From Roseateles violae (lineage in GTDB: Bacteria; Pseudomonadota; Gammaproteobacteria; Burkholderiales; Burkholderiaceae_C), in NCBI RefSeq assembly GCF_030410485.1, contig NZ_JAUHHC010000004.1, positions 508,128 through 572,127 on the forward strand: 64,000 nt of DNA, in the 5' to 3' direction. Under the pieces are notes generated by a model that saw only the letters and a list, made by a program, of their open reading frames with translations, was not told the DNA's origin and made no database searches. Shown one piece after another: positions 21,221-30,270 of this stretch. A program made the position numbers and the translations under genes. The number at the start of each line of letters is the position of its first letter. The stretch's first letter is position 1.

Positions 21221-23989
21221 TTAGAACTTGTAGTTCGCGCCCAGCAGGTAGCTGCGGCCCCACTTGATCGACTCCAGCGGGCGGTCCTTCGTGCCGGCAT
21301 AGGTCCGGTAGTCGGAATCGCCCAGGTTGTTGACCTGGAACAGCAGGCCCAGGCCCTTGGCCCAGCCGTCGCTGAAGGTGTAGCCGATCTGCAGGTCGGT
21401 GACATCCTCGCCGACCACATAGCGCAGCGTGCGGTTGCCGTCGAAGTTGCCGATCTCGCCGATGAAGTCCGAACGCTTGCGCTGGCTGATCCGCGCCTCG
21501 AAGCCCTTGTGCTCGTAATAGGCGGTCAGGTTGTAGACCCGCTCCGACAGACCCGGCAGCGCGATCTCGCCAGGGCCGACGCTGCTGGCGCTGTCGGGAG
21601 CCTTGATCTTGATATTGCTGTCGGTGAAGCTGGCGCTGGCCATGATGCCGAAGCCGCTCAGTGCCGGCGTGAACAGGCTCAACGGCAGCGAGGCCGCCAG
21701 CTCGATGCCCTGCAGCTTGCCGCCCTTGCCGTTGTACGGGGCGGTGAAGTTGCCGGTCGTCTGGGCCGGCGGGCAGGCGCCGCTGCCGCCGTTGCAGGTG
21801 TTCGGCGGTGCATAGCCGGCGATGAACTTCGAGAAGTCGTAGCTGCCGTTGGTCTGCGTGTAGATATAGCTCTTCAGGTCCTTGTAGAAGGCGGCCGCAG
21901 CCACATAGGCCTTGTTGCCGAAGTACTTCTCGTAGGACAGGTCGACCGCATTGGCCAGCCAGGGGTCGAGCTCCGGGTTGCCACCGCTGGCGCCCGGCTT
22001 GCCGGTGGCCGTGTCGATGCCGAAATCGACGCCGGCACGCAGCTCGTCGACGCGCGGACGCGCCATCTGGCGGGCCAGGGCGAAACGCACCGTCTGATCG
22101 TTACCGAGCGAGAAGGCCAGGTTCAGGCTGGGCAGCCATTCGGTGTCGGTCTTGCCACCGGAGATCGGCCTGACCTGCTCGCCGGCCGGCTTGGTGCCGT
22201 CGAAGTAGTTCGCGTTCGAGGACTGCTCGACGCGCACGCCCTGCAGGCCGACATTGCCGCGCACCGGCACGCCGCCCCACTGCGCGTCGATATTGGCCTT
22301 GGCGAACAGCGTCGTCGTCTTCTCCTCGACGGTCCAGGCCTTGGCGATCAGGTAGCCGGCCGAGGTCTCGCTCGGGTTGAAGGTCATGTAGCGGCCGACG
22401 GCGCCGGGCACGTTCCAGGCCGGGATCTTGCCGACGCCGGCGAAGCCCAGGTCCACCAGGCCGTACTGCAGATCGGAGGCGATCGCCGTGTCGCCCTGGG
22501 CGCCGACATTGATATTGCCTTCGGGCTGGTGCTTTTCCTTCGAGCGGTCGGCGTAGTTCAGACCCACGTCGATGTCGGAGAACAGCCCCTTGGCGAAGGG
22601 AGTGGCCCAGTTGCCAACCAACTTGAAGCCCTTCAGTTCGTCCTCGACGCTGGGCACCTTGCCGTAGCCGGAGCCGTAGATCGTGCCGGTCAGCAGCAGC
22701 TTGCTCGGATCGGAGTAGCTCAGCCCCGGCGTCAGCTGCGAGAAACCGTTGCCGTTGAAGGCCAGCTTGACCGAATCGAGCTGCGGCTTGGGCACCAGCT
22801 GGGTGTTGTTCTCCAGGCTCAGCTCGTCGCGCTTGGCGTGCGAGTAGTTCAGGTCGGCCGTCAGCGTGAAGTCGTCGCTGAAGCGGAACTTGTTGTTCCA
22901 GCCGGCAGCCTTGATCTCGTCCTCGCGCTTGTTGTACATGCCGCGAACCAGCGGGTAGACGTTCTGCGCGGTGCCGCCGGTCATCGTGTTGCTCGAATTG
23001 ACGGTCACGCCGGTGAAGTTCAGCCCCGGGTTGTAGCCGCCGTTGTAGCCGCCGATATGGACCTCGAACTGGTTCGCCGTGTTCTCCTGCTCGGCCTTGG
23101 TGAAGAAGCCGTCGACGACGCTGGTCCAGCTGTCGCTGGGACGGAACTCGACCGTGCCGATGAAGCCATCGCGCTTGGAGACGCCGGTGCGGCGCAGGGC
23201 CTTGATGCCGTCGGTGATGTAGGTGCCGGCCGGCACGCCGGGGCGGCCCTCGACCTTCCAGGGCTCGTACAGGCCGACCTGCTCTTCCGCCACCGGGGTC
23301 TCCAGGTGGGCGTAACCGAGGGCAACGCCGATGGTCTTGCCGTTGAACTGGTCCACATAGCTGGCGCTGAAGCGGTTGCCGGTGTCCTTGGCATTGGCCG
23401 CATCGCCCATCGAGGTCTTCGAGCCCCGGGCGTTCAGCACGATCGCGCGGCTGCCGAAGGCCAGCGGGCGGATCGTCTGCATGTCCAGCGTGCCGGACAG
23501 GCCCTGGCCGACCAGGCCGGCATCCGGCGTCTTGTAGACGACGACGCCGCTGAGCAGTTCGGACGGGTACTGGTCGAACTCGACGCTGCGGTTGTCGCCG
23601 GTGGAAACCATCTCGCGACCGTTCAGCAGCGTGGTCGCGAAGTCGGGCGACAGACCGCGCACGCTGATCACCTGGGCACGGCCGGCGACGCGCTGCGCCG
23701 ACAGACCGGGCAGACGGGCCAGCGACTCGGCGATCGAGACATCGGGCAGCTTGCCGATGTCTTCGGACGAGATCGCCTCGACGATGGAGTCGGAGTTCTT
23801 CTTGACCGAGATCGCCTCTTCGATGCCTTTGCGAATGCCGGTGACGGTGACCGTCTCCAGCGTCGACGCCGCCTGCTGCGCTTGCGCACCGGCGACCAGC
23901 ATCAGGAGGCCGCAGCCGACGGCTACCGGACTCACCTTGAACAGGGTTTCACGCGGCTGGGCCACGCGCTTTTCTTTGGACGTATTCAT
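21221..23989 (-). CDS. TonB-dependent outer-membrane receptor, probably for maltodextrins (MalA-like)
   Basis: A 922-residue receptor. A signal peptide (residues ~1-38, ending AGAQAQ) is followed by a TonB box ETVTVTG, a plug domain (DSIVEAISSEDIGKLPDVSI, ISVRGLSPDFATTLLNGRE) and a ~700-residue beta-barrel ending in the outer-membrane signature YKF. Plugs with this opening belong to the carbohydrate-linked receptors of Caulobacter and Xanthomonas. GAGGAGA lies just before the ATG. The neighbouring glucokinase, operator copy D and mal genes support maltodextrin as ligand. It would replace a LamB porin as the outer-membrane entry route. Confidence 0.88.
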   Translation of the reverse strand: MNTSKEKRVAQPRETLFKVSPVAVGCGLLMLVAGAQAQQAASTLETVTVTGIRKGIEEAISVKKNSDSIVEAISSEDIGKLPDVSIAESLARLPGLSAQRVAGRAQVISVRGLSPDFATTLLNGREMVSTGDNRSVEFDQYPSELLSGVVVYKTPDAGLVGQGLSGTLDMQTIRPLAFGSRAIVLNARGSKTSMGDAANAKDTGNRFSASYVDQFNGKTIGVALGYAHLETPVAEEQVGLYEPWKVEGRPGVPAGTYITDGIKALRRTGVSKRDGFIGTVEFRPSDSWTSVVDGFFTKAEQENTANQFEVHIGGYNGGYNPGLNFTGVTVNSSNTMTGGTAQNVYPLVRGMYNKREDEIKAAGWNNKFRFSDDFTLTADLNYSHAKRDELSLENNTQLVPKPQLDSVKLAFNGNGFSQLTPGLSYSDPSKLLLTGTIYGSGYGKVPSVEDELKGFKLVGNWATPFAKGLFSDIDVGLNYADRSKEKHQPEGNINVGAQGDTAIASDLQYGLVDLGFAGVGKIPAWNVPGAVGRYMTFNPSETSAGYLIAKAWTVEEKTTTLFAKANIDAQWGGVPVRGNVGLQGVRVEQSSNANYFDGTKPAGEQVRPISGGKTDTEWLPSLNLAFSLGNDQTVRFALARQMARPRVDELRAGVDFGIDTATGKPGASGGNPELDPWLANAVDLSYEKYFGNKAYVAAAAFYKDLKSYIYTQTNGSYDFSKFIAGYAPPNTCNGGSGACPPAQTTGNFTAPYNGKGGKLQGIELAASLPLSLFTPALSGFGIMASASFTDSNIKIKAPDSASSVGPGEIALPGLSERVYNLTAYYEHKGFEARISQRKRSDFIGEIGNFDGNRTLRYVVGEDVTDLQIGYTFSDGWAKGLGLLFQVNNLGDSDYRTYAGTKDRPLESIKWGRSYLLGANYKF

Positions 23990-24295
23990 ATCTGTCTCCT
24001 CAAGCTCACTGGAACAAAGATTCCGCTATGCACACGAGGCCCGCCAAACAGCGGGCATCGTCGACACAGGGTTCAAGAACCCAAGGTCTTACATCGGTTT
24101 GTATCAAAACTAGATAATTCTGCGAGCCGACGTAAACCCTAGACGTTGCTTTACTACCACCTGTTTCGCACCGTTACCGGCAGACAACCCAGGGTTACTA
24201 CTGATTTTCTATTTGAATCCCTAGCTTTCAATCACTATTCGCCCGGTCGGTACACTGTTGCATGTAGTCGAACTACATTTCATAAAACGAAATTT
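23990..24295. other. Intergenic region upstream of the TonB receptor
   Basis: This 306-base region holds no gene. It is A/T-rich for this genome, contains operator copy D near its far end, and should carry the receptor promoter. TAGTTTTGATACAAAC (about 24099-24114, minus strand) is a candidate core element, not certain. Confidence 0.5.
24263..24277. promoter_or_regulatory. HexR/RpiR-type palindromic operator, copy D
   Basis: TGTAGTCGAACTACA is a perfect TGTAG-N5-CTACA palindrome, 274 bases upstream of the TonB-receptor ATG and just after the glk stop. The distance implies a long leader or a distal promoter. Confidence 0.72.
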
Positions 24296-25285
24296 CTAGG
24301 CGCCATGCTGCTCGATGGCCTGAGCGGCCCCGTCCAGCGCCGCCATCGTGTCGGTGATCAGCAGGGTCGGAATCGCCTGCAGATAGCCGCGGAAGCGCCC
24401 CTTGGCCTCGAAGCGCTCGCGAAAGCGCGAGGCAAAGAAACGCTCGCCGAGCCGCGGCACGATGCCACCGCCGATATAGACGCCGCCGCGCGCACCCAGC
24501 GTCAGGGCCACATTGCCGGCAAAGCCACCCAGCAGCGCGCAGAACGCGTCGAGGGTGCGCACGGCCAGCGGATCGACGCCGGCCAGGCCCTGCTCGACGA
24601 TGGCCTCGGCGCTCAGCGGCTCGGCACTCGCGCCCTGCACGGCCACGACGGCGCGATGCAGCAGCGGCAGACCGATGCCGGACAGCAGGCGCTCGGCCGA
24701 GACATGCTCGTAATCGCGCCGCACATGGTTCAGCAACTCGCTCTCGAAGGCGTCCGCCGGCGCCAGCGTCGCGTGACCGCCCTCGCCCGGCAGCGCCAAC
24801 CAGCCATGCGCGGCGCGCACGACGCCGGCCACGCCGAGACCCGTGCCCGGGCCGATCACGGCCAGCACCGCATCGGGCGCGGCTTCCGCCGGGCCGGGCC
24901 AGCGGCGCAGCTGATGCCCATGCAGGCGCGGCAGCGACAGCGCCAGCGCCTCGAAGTCATTCAGCACCAGCAGCACGTCCAGTCCCAACTCGCCTTGCAC
25001 CGCATCGCGCGAAAAGCTCCAGTGCCCGTTGGTCAGCTCGACCCGGTCGCCACCATCCAGCGCCGTTGCGACGGCAAAGGCCGCGCCATGCGGCGCGGCG
25101 TAGGCGGCGCCGAGCCGCTGCGCCAGAGCGGCCAGATAGGCGCGCGCCGCGGCCGCCGGCCCCGCATGGTCGGCGACGGCCAGCACCTGCACATGCTCGA
25201 CGACGGCGCCGGCCGCCGCCACCCAACCGAAGCGGGCATTGCTGCCGCCGATATCGGCCACCAGCCAGGGAAAGCCGGCGCTCAT
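24296..25285 (-). CDS. glk: Glucokinase (stand-alone)
   Basis: A 329-residue ATP-dependent glucokinase of the bacterial Glk family. Visible motifs are VADIGGSNARF (phosphate-1), VLNDFEALA with catalytic Asp, GPGTGLGVAG (phosphate-2), PGEGGHATLAP and GVYIGGGIVPRL. It phosphorylates glucose released by MalQ and amylases. It is divergent from a second glucokinase domain at 25700, with two HexR-type operators between. The TonB receptor follows on the same strand about 306 bases downstream, so they may be separate units. Confidence 0.93.
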   Translation of the reverse strand: MSAGFPWLVADIGGSNARFGWVAAAGAVVEHVQVLAVADHAGPAAAARAYLAALAQRLGAAYAAPHGAAFAVATALDGGDRVELTNGHWSFSRDAVQGELGLDVLLVLNDFEALALSLPRLHGHQLRRWPGPAEAAPDAVLAVIGPGTGLGVAGVVRAAHGWLALPGEGGHATLAPADAFESELLNHVRRDYEHVSAERLLSGIGLPLLHRAVVAVQGASAEPLSAEAIVEQGLAGVDPLAVRTLDAFCALLGGFAGNVALTLGARGGVYIGGGIVPRLGERFFASRFRERFEAKGRFRGYLQAIPTLLITDTMAALDGAAQAIEQHGA

Positions 25286-25483
25286 GATGCGGCCGCCGGC
25301 CGCTCATCGGCCCGGATTGCCCGTTCAGGGGCGCAACAGAAATTCGCGTCTTGCACGGTCGGATCAATCTCGCTGCGCGCTGCTGGCACGGTGCCGGCGG
25401 CGCTGGGTGTTCGTTCTTCCGATCGCCGGCACGCCCCGAGGACAGCGCCGGCCGCTGCTTCACAAAACGGAAGCGAATCGAAA

Positions 25484-25498
25484 GGTAGCAAAACTACA
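25484..25498. promoter_or_regulatory. HexR/RpiR-type palindromic operator, copy E
   Basis: GGTAGCAAAACTACA matches with one mismatch in the first base. It lies 199 bases upstream of glk on the opposite strand. Its core AGCAAAACTACA is identical to copy A. Confidence 0.6.
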
Positions 25499-25511
25499 TT
25501 GTGAACACAAT
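25498..25511. promoter_or_regulatory. Second palindrome abutting operator E
   Basis: ATTGTGAACACAAT is a perfect 6-bp inverted repeat with a 2-base centre. It shares one base with operator E. It does not fit the HexR-type pattern or the CRP half-site spacing and may be the site of another regulator. Confidence 0.4.
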
Positions 25512-25570
25512 AGCAAGCTTTCCACCTGGAACTTTCCCTGGTAGTCCGTGTTAACAGGCGCCAAAGATGC

Positions 25571-25599
25571 TTGCAAGGAAGATGTAGTCGAGCTACAAA
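25571..25599 (+). promoter_or_regulatory. Putative glk-rpiR promoter
   Basis: A -35 TTGCAA (25571-25576), 17-base spacer and -10 TACAAA (25594-25599), each 4 of 6 consensus. Operator F lies across the spacer and -10, which would allow autorepression. The ATG is about 100 bases downstream. Confidence 0.5.
25583..25597. promoter_or_regulatory. HexR/RpiR-type palindromic operator, copy F
   Basis: TGTAGTCGAGCTACA has perfect TGTAG/CTACA arms and overlaps the -10 of the putative glk-rpiR promoter. Its left part TGTAGTCGA is shared with copy D. Confidence 0.72.
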
Positions 25600-25699
25600 A
25601 CAGCCAGTCCGCAAGTCGCCCAAGCCGGGTCGGCGCGGGCCGCGCCGGCCTGCCGTCGCCGCAGCCCCATAATGACGCGCCATTGATCATCTGCCGCCC

Positions 25700-27628
25700 A
25701 TGACGCCAAGCTTCGACAGCCCCCGACTGATTGCCGACATCGGCGGCACCTATGCGCGTTTCGCGCTGGAAACCAGTCCCGGCGAGTTCAGCCATATCGC
25801 CTCGCTGCGCTGCGCCGAACATGCCGACTTCCATGCCGCGGTCAGTGCCTATCTGGGCACGCTGTCGGCCGAGGAGATCGGCAGTCAGGCGATCGCCCAT
25901 GCGGCGATCGCCATCGCCAATCCGGTCGAGGGCGACCAGGTGCGGATGACCAATTACCACTGGCAGTTCTCGATCGAGGAAATGCGCCAGCGCCTGGGCC
26001 TGGACACCCTGGTCGTCGTCAACGACTTCACCGCGCTGGCCATGGCCCTGCCCAAGCTGGCGCCCGGCGATGCGCGCCAGATCGGCGGCGGCCAGGCGCG
26101 CCGGCCCAGCGTGATCGGCCTGCTGGGCTCGGGTTCGGGCCTGGGCGTGTCGGGCCTGATCCCGTCCGGCGACGGCTGGATTGCCCTGGGCACCGAGGGC
26201 GGCCACACCAGCTTCGCGCCGCGCGACGAACGCGAAATCGTGATCCTGCGCCATGCCTGGCAGCAGTTCGAGCATGTGTCCTTCGAGCGCCTGCTGTCCG
26301 GCCCGGGCATCGAGCTGATCTACCGCGCGCTGGCCGAGCATGCCGGCCAGGCGGCGCAGGCGCTGGCCGCGCCCGAGATCACCCAGCGCGCGCTGGAGGG
26401 CAGCGATGCCGTCTGCGTGGACACGCTCGAGGTCTTCTGCAGCCTGCTCGGCACCGCCGCGGCCAATCTGGCCGTGACGCTGGGTGCCCTGGGCGGCATC
26501 TATATCGGCGGCGGCATCGTGCCGCGGCTGGGCGCCTATTTCGACCGCTCGCCCTTCCGCTCCCGCTTCGAGGACAAGGGCCGCTTCAGCGACTATCTGG
26601 CCGCGATCCCGACCTTCGTCATCACCGCCGAACACGCGACCTTCAAGGGCGCCTCGGCGATCCTGGAGGCGCAACTGAGCAGCCTGCAGAGCGCGCCGGG
26701 CACCGCGATCCTGGGCCAGATCCGGCGCGCTCGCGCCGGCCTGTCGCCGGCCGAGTTGCGTGTCGCCGACCATGTGCTGGCCCATGCCCGCTCGGTGCTC
26801 AACGACCCAATCGCCGAGATCGCGCGCGCCGCCCAGGTCAGCCAGCCGACAGTGATCCGCTTCTGCCGCTCGCTGGGCTGCGAGGGCCTCTCGGACTTCA
26901 AGCTGCGCCTGGCCTCCAGCCTGACCGGCACCGTGCCGGTCACGCATACCCAGGTCAAGAGCGACGACTCGATGCTGGAGCTCGGCGCCAAGGTGCTGGG
27001 CAACACCGCCTCGGCCATCCTGCAGGTGCGCAGCGCGCTGAACCGCGAGATGACCGACCGCGCGATCGATCTGCTGCTGGGCGCCGGGCGGATCGAGTTC
27101 TACGCGGCCGGCCATTACGGCGTCGTCGCGCAGGATGCGCAGTTCAAGTTCCTGCGCTTCGGCATGTCGGCCGGCGCGCACACCGATCCGCGCCTGCAGA
27201 TGCTGGCCGCCAATGTGCTGAAACCCGGCGACGTGGCCGTCGTCATCAGCAGCAGCGGGCGCCTGCCCGAACTCCTGGAGGTGGTCGAGAAGGCCCATGA
27301 GCGCGGCGCCTATGTGCTGGCCATCACGGCCAGCCAGAGCCCGCTGGCGCGCAAGGCCGATGTGGTGCTGATCGTCGACCATGTGGAGGACGTGTCCACC
27401 CATCTGCCGATGATCAGCCGCATCCTGCACCTGCTGGTGATCGACATCCTGGCCGTCGGCGTGGCGATGCGCCGCGCTCCGGAGGGCGTGCCGCTGCTCG
27501 GCGGTCAGGTCGAGGAGCGGCTCGATGAAGGCGGCGCGCCGGCGCCGGCCGCCAAGGGCGCACGCAGCGCCGCGCCGGGCGTCAGCCTGGCCGCGCCGCT
27601 GGCCCGGCTGACCTCGCACAGCCGCTGA
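25700..27628 (+). CDS. Bifunctional glucokinase / RpiR-family transcriptional regulator
   Basis: A 642-residue fusion. Residues ~1-330 are glucokinase (IADIGGTYARFAL, VVNDFTALA, TEGGHTSFAP, GIYIGGGIVPRL). Residues ~340-420 are an RpiR-type DNA-binding domain with helix-turn-helix IAEIARAAQVSQPTVIRFC. Residues ~455-590 are a SIS sugar-phosphate-binding domain (EFYAAGHYGVVAQDAQFKF, VVISSSGRLPEL). Glk-HexR fusions are known in Burkholderiales. HexR proteins sense 2-keto-3-deoxy-6-phosphogluconate and repress carbon genes. The phosphate-2 loop reads GSGSGLG rather than the GPGTGLG of the stand-alone enzyme. It is the only DNA-binding regulator in the sugar locus, so it is the best candidate for the seven palindromes. 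No Shine-Dalgarno is obvious. Confidence 0.92.
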   Translation: MTPSFDSPRLIADIGGTYARFALETSPGEFSHIASLRCAEHADFHAAVSAYLGTLSAEEIGSQAIAHAAIAIANPVEGDQVRMTNYHWQFSIEEMRQRLGLDTLVVVNDFTALAMALPKLAPGDARQIGGGQARRPSVIGLLGSGSGLGVSGLIPSGDGWIALGTEGGHTSFAPRDEREIVILRHAWQQFEHVSFERLLSGPGIELIYRALAEHAGQAAQALAAPEITQRALEGSDAVCVDTLEVFCSLLGTAAANLAVTLGALGGIYIGGGIVPRLGAYFDRSPFRSRFEDKGRFSDYLAAIPTFVITAEHATFKGASAILEAQLSSLQSAPGTAILGQIRRARAGLSPAELRVADHVLAHARSVLNDPIAEIARAAQVSQPTVIRFCRSLGCEGLSDFKLRLASSLTGTVPVTHTQVKSDDSMLELGAKVLGNTASAILQVRSALNREMTDRAIDLLLGAGRIEFYAAGHYGVVAQDAQFKFLRFGMSAGAHTDPRLQMLAANVLKPGDVAVVISSSGRLPELLEVVEKAHERGAYVLAITASQSPLARKADVVLIVDHVEDVSTHLPMISRILHLLVIDILAVGVAMRRAPEGVPLLGGQVEERLDEGGAPAPAAKGARSAAPGVSLAAPLARLTSHSR

Positions 27629-27723
27629 ACGCGGCGCGATCTGCACCGCGGGTATAGGAGCATGCGGGGCGCCCTCGGCGCTGTACTAGCATGGGGGCAT
27701 CACCGCCAACCAGGAGTGCGCCC

Positions 27724-28296
27724 ATGAGCATCGTCCACGCCAATCTGCAGGCCCTGCCCGGCGTGCTCGACCGCCGCGCGATGCTGCAGGCGCTGGAGGC
27801 GGCGGCCCAGGCCGCGCGCGCCAGCGGCCATTCGCTGGCGCTGCTGACCCTGGACCTCGACCACTTCAAGGACTACCAGGATGCACAGGGCCCCGGCGCG
27901 GCCGAGACCGTGCTGACCCAGTTGGCGATGCTGCTGCAGCAACTCCAGCCGGGCGGCGCGCGCGTGGCCTATCTGGGCGCCGATGAATTCGTCATGCTGC
28001 TGCCGGATCTGAGCCTGGCAGCCGCCGCCGCGCTGGCCGAGCGCCTGCGCGAGCGCATTGCCAGCGCGCTGGCCCAGCTGGGCGGCCAGCCGCCGCTGAG
28101 CGCAACCATAGGCGTGGCCGCCAGCCCGGCCGGCCAGGACTGGGCCGCGCCCAGCCTCTTGGCCCTGGCCGATATGCGCATGACCTTTGCCAAGCGCCGC
28201 CTGACCCCGCACCACAATCTGGTCTGGGCCGGCTCCCTGCCCTCGGACTGGTATGCGCGGCTGGACATCGATCCGGCCCGCTGGCCCAGCCAGTGA
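27724..28296 (+). CDS. Short GGDEF-domain protein with degenerate active site
   Basis: A 190-residue protein that is little more than a GGDEF domain. The start at 27724 follows CAGGAG. Landmarks are LLTLDLDHFKDYQD (metal-binding Asp region) and the signature loop GADEF (residues 85-89) in place of GG(D/E)EF, then SATIGVAASP. The Gly-to-Ala change in the substrate loop suggests weak or no cyclic-di-GMP synthesis; it may bind nucleotide as a sensor. There is no membrane or sensory domain. It lies just after glk-rpiR but has its own ribosome site. Confidence 0.75.
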   Translation: MSIVHANLQALPGVLDRRAMLQALEAAAQAARASGHSLALLTLDLDHFKDYQDAQGPGAAETVLTQLAMLLQQLQPGGARVAYLGADEFVMLLPDLSLAAAAALAERLRERIASALAQLGGQPPLSATIGVAASPAGQDWAAPSLLALADMRMTFAKRRLTPHHNLVWAGSLPSDWYARLDIDPARWPSQ

Positions 28297-28315
28297 GACC
28301 GCCGATAATGGCGGC

Positions 28316-28630
28316 GTGAAAAAGACCTTCAACCTGAAGATCGACGGCAAGCACCCCGAGCGCCTGCTGGAAGCGATCAAGCACGAAATCCGCAAATACC
28401 TGGCCCGCGAGCGCCGCAAGCCGCTGCCCAAGGGGGCGGACTTCTGGGATTTCGATTGCCGCTTCGGCGCCAGCGAAGAGACGGCCGAGGCGGTCCGCGT
28501 CGGCGCGATCACCGAGCTGATCAATGCCAGCGCCGCCAGCGGCGCCGAGCAGTTCTACATCGAGCTGCTGGCCAGGCCGGGCCAGCGGGTCCTCAAGACC
28601 CCGGTGGTCAGCTACGACAAGGCCGAGTAG
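28316..28630 (+). CDS. DUF6172 family protein
   Basis: A 104-residue protein starting at GTG 28316 (VKKTFNLKIDGKHPERLLEA), 19 bases after the previous stop. The conserved block EIRKYLARERRKPLP followed by GADFWDFDCRFG is characteristic of the DUF6172 family as I know it. It is rich in basic residues in the first half, with no signal or membrane segment. The function is unknown. It converges on the glutaryl-CoA dehydrogenase gene with a 7-base gap. Confidence 0.7.
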   Translation: MKKTFNLKIDGKHPERLLEAIKHEIRKYLARERRKPLPKGADFWDFDCRFGASEETAEAVRVGAITELINASAASGAEQFYIELLARPGQRVLKTPVVSYDKAE

Positions 28631-28637
28631 GCCTGAA

Positions 28638-29819
28638 TCAGAAGGCCGCGATGCCGGTCATCGCCCGGCCGAGGATCAGCGCATGGATGTCGTGCGTGCC
28701 CTCGTAGGTGTTGACCACCTCCAGGTTCACCAGGTGGCGGGCGATGCCGAACTCGTCCGAGATGCCGTTGCCGCCCAACATATCGCGCGCGCTGCGGGCG
28801 ATGTCCAGGCTCTTGCCGCACGAGTTGCGCTTCATGATCGAGGTGATCTCGACCGAGGCCGTGCCCTCGTCCTTCATCCGGCCCAGGCGCAGACAGCCCT
28901 GCAGGCCCAGGGTGATCTCGGTCTGCATATCGGCCAGCTTCTTCTGCACCAGTTGGTTGGCCGCCAGCGGCTTGCCGAACTGCTTGCGGTCCAGCGTGTA
29001 CTGGCGCGCGGTGTGCCAGCAGTCCTCGGCGGCGCCGAGCGCGCCCCAGGCGATGCCGTAGCGCGCCGAATTCAGGCAGGTGAACGGCCCCTTCAGACCG
29101 CGCACATCCGGGAAGGCGTTCTCCTCCGGGCAGAAGACCTCGTCCATGACGATCTCGCCGGTGATCGAGGCGCGCAGGCCGACCTTGCCGTGGATGGCCG
29201 GGGCACTCAGCCCCTTCCAGCCCTTCTCCAGCACGAAGCCGCGGATCTGGCCGCCATCGTCCTTGGCCCAGACCACGAACACGTCGGCGATCGGGCTGTT
29301 GGTGATCCACATCTTGGAGCCGCTCAAGCTATAGCCGCCGTCGACCTTTTTCGCCCGGGTGATCATCGAGCCCGGGTCCGAGCCGTGGTTGGGCTCGGTC
29401 AGGCCGAAGCAGCCGATCCATTCGCCCGAGGCCAGCTTGGGCAGGTATTTGCGCTTGGTCTGCTCGTTGCCGAACTCGTTGATCGGCACCATTACCAGCG
29501 AGCTCTGCACGCTCATCATCGAGCGGTAGCCGGAGTCGACCCGCTCGACCTCGCGGGCGATCAGGCCGTAGCACACATAGTTCAGGCCGGCGCCGCCGTA
29601 TTGCTCGGGGATGGTTGCGCCCAGCAGACCCAGCTCGCCCATCTCGCGGAAGATGCTGGCGTCGGTCTTTTCGTGCCGGAAGGCCTCCAGCACCCGCGGC
29701 GCCAGCTTGTCCTGGCAATAGGCGCGGGCGGCATCGCGCACCGCGCGCTCCTCTTCGCTCAGTTGCTGGTCCAGCAGCAGCGGATCGTCCCAGTGGAAGG
29801 AAGCCTTGGTCTTGCTCAT
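28638..29819 (-). CDS. gcdH: Glutaryl-CoA dehydrogenase
   Basis: A 393-residue FAD acyl-CoA dehydrogenase that oxidises and decarboxylates glutaryl-CoA to crotonyl-CoA. It has the family pattern [51 protein letters not shown] and the catalytic Glu in [20 protein letters not shown]. The first ~20 residues [18 protein letters not shown] are typical. It is the last gene of the anthranilate (abm-like) run, 37 bases after the Rid gene. Glutaryl-CoA is a logical product of ring cleavage, so this would deliver carbon to central metabolism, but it also serves lysine breakdown. Confidence 0.92.
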   Translation of the reverse strand: MSKTKASFHWDDPLLLDQQLSEEERAVRDAARAYCQDKLAPRVLEAFRHEKTDASIFREMGELGLLGATIPEQYGGAGLNYVCYGLIAREVERVDSGYRSMMSVQSSLVMVPINEFGNEQTKRKYLPKLASGEWIGCFGLTEPNHGSDPGSMITRAKKVDGGYSLSGSKMWITNSPIADVFVVWAKDDGGQIRGFVLEKGWKGLSAPAIHGKVGLRASITGEIVMDEVFCPEENAFPDVRGLKGPFTCLNSARYGIAWGALGAAEDCWHTARQYTLDRKQFGKPLAANQLVQKKLADMQTEITLGLQGCLRLGRMKDEGTASVEITSIMKRNSCGKSLDIARSARDMLGGNGISDEFGIARHLVNLEVVNTYEGTHDIHALILGRAMTGIAAF

Positions 29820-29856
29820 ATCGATGTCTCTGATGGGGTGGAATATTGCTTGAATG

Positions 29857-30270
29857 CTAGCCCTGGACGGGCACGACCGCTGTCACCTCGATTTCGACCT
29901 TGGCGCGGTCCTCGATCAGACCGGCGACCTGCACGGCCGTCATCGCGATGCCGAACTCCCGGCCCAGGATCTCGCGGTAGGCGGCGCCGACCTCGCGGCC
30001 GCGCGCCACGTACTCGCGTTTGTCGAGCAGATACCAGGTCATGCGCACGATGTGCTCGGGGCCGGCACCGGCCTCGGCGAGCACCGCCTTGATATTGGCC
30101 AGGGTCTGCCGCAGCTGGGCGACGAAGTCGTCGCTCTCGAACTCGCAATGCGCGTTCCAGCCGATCTGGCCGGCGACGAAGATCTGGCGGCCGCTCGCTG
30201 CGACGCCGTTCGCATAGCCGCGCGGCGCGGCCCATCCCGCCGGTTGGAGGACTTGTTTTTCTGTCGTCAT
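29857..30270 (-). CDS. Rid-family protein lacking the RidA catalytic arginine
   Basis: A 137-residue YjgF/Rid-family protein ([36 protein letters not shown]). Aligned by eye with E. coli RidA, the catalytic Arg105 of ARSCVEV corresponds to Met in IAMTAVQV, so it belongs with the Rid subfamilies that are not general 2-iminobutanoate deaminases. 2-Aminomuconate deaminases are also Rid-family members, so a role in handling the enamine/imine product of the 2-aminobenzoyl-CoA reductase is plausible. It overlaps the thioesterase stop (ATGA). Confidence 0.8.
   Translation of the reverse strand: MTTEKQVLQPAGWAAPRGYANGVAASGRQIFVAGQIGWNAHCEFESDDFVAQLRQTLANIKAVLAEAGAGPEHIVRMTWYLLDKREYVARGREVGAAYREILGREFGIAMTAVQVAGLIEDRAKVEIEVTAVVPVQG

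Larger units (their letters stand above)
25286..25699. other. Divergent glk / glk-rpiR regulatory region
   Basis: This 414-base region has no supported gene. It holds operator copies E and F, a second palindrome overlapping E, and a putative promoter for glk-rpiR. The part from 25286 to about 25480 shows nothing I recognise. Confidence 0.7.

Noticed and set aside
21509-24142. An 877-codon plus-strand frame opposite the TonB receptor
   Set aside because: Shadow of the receptor gene; composition is Val/Ala/Gly/Arg-rich with no motifs.
25498-25511. CRP/cAMP site at ATTGTGAACACAAT
   Set aside because: CRP sites are TGTGA-N6-TCACA; here the half-sites are adjacent with a 2-base centre.
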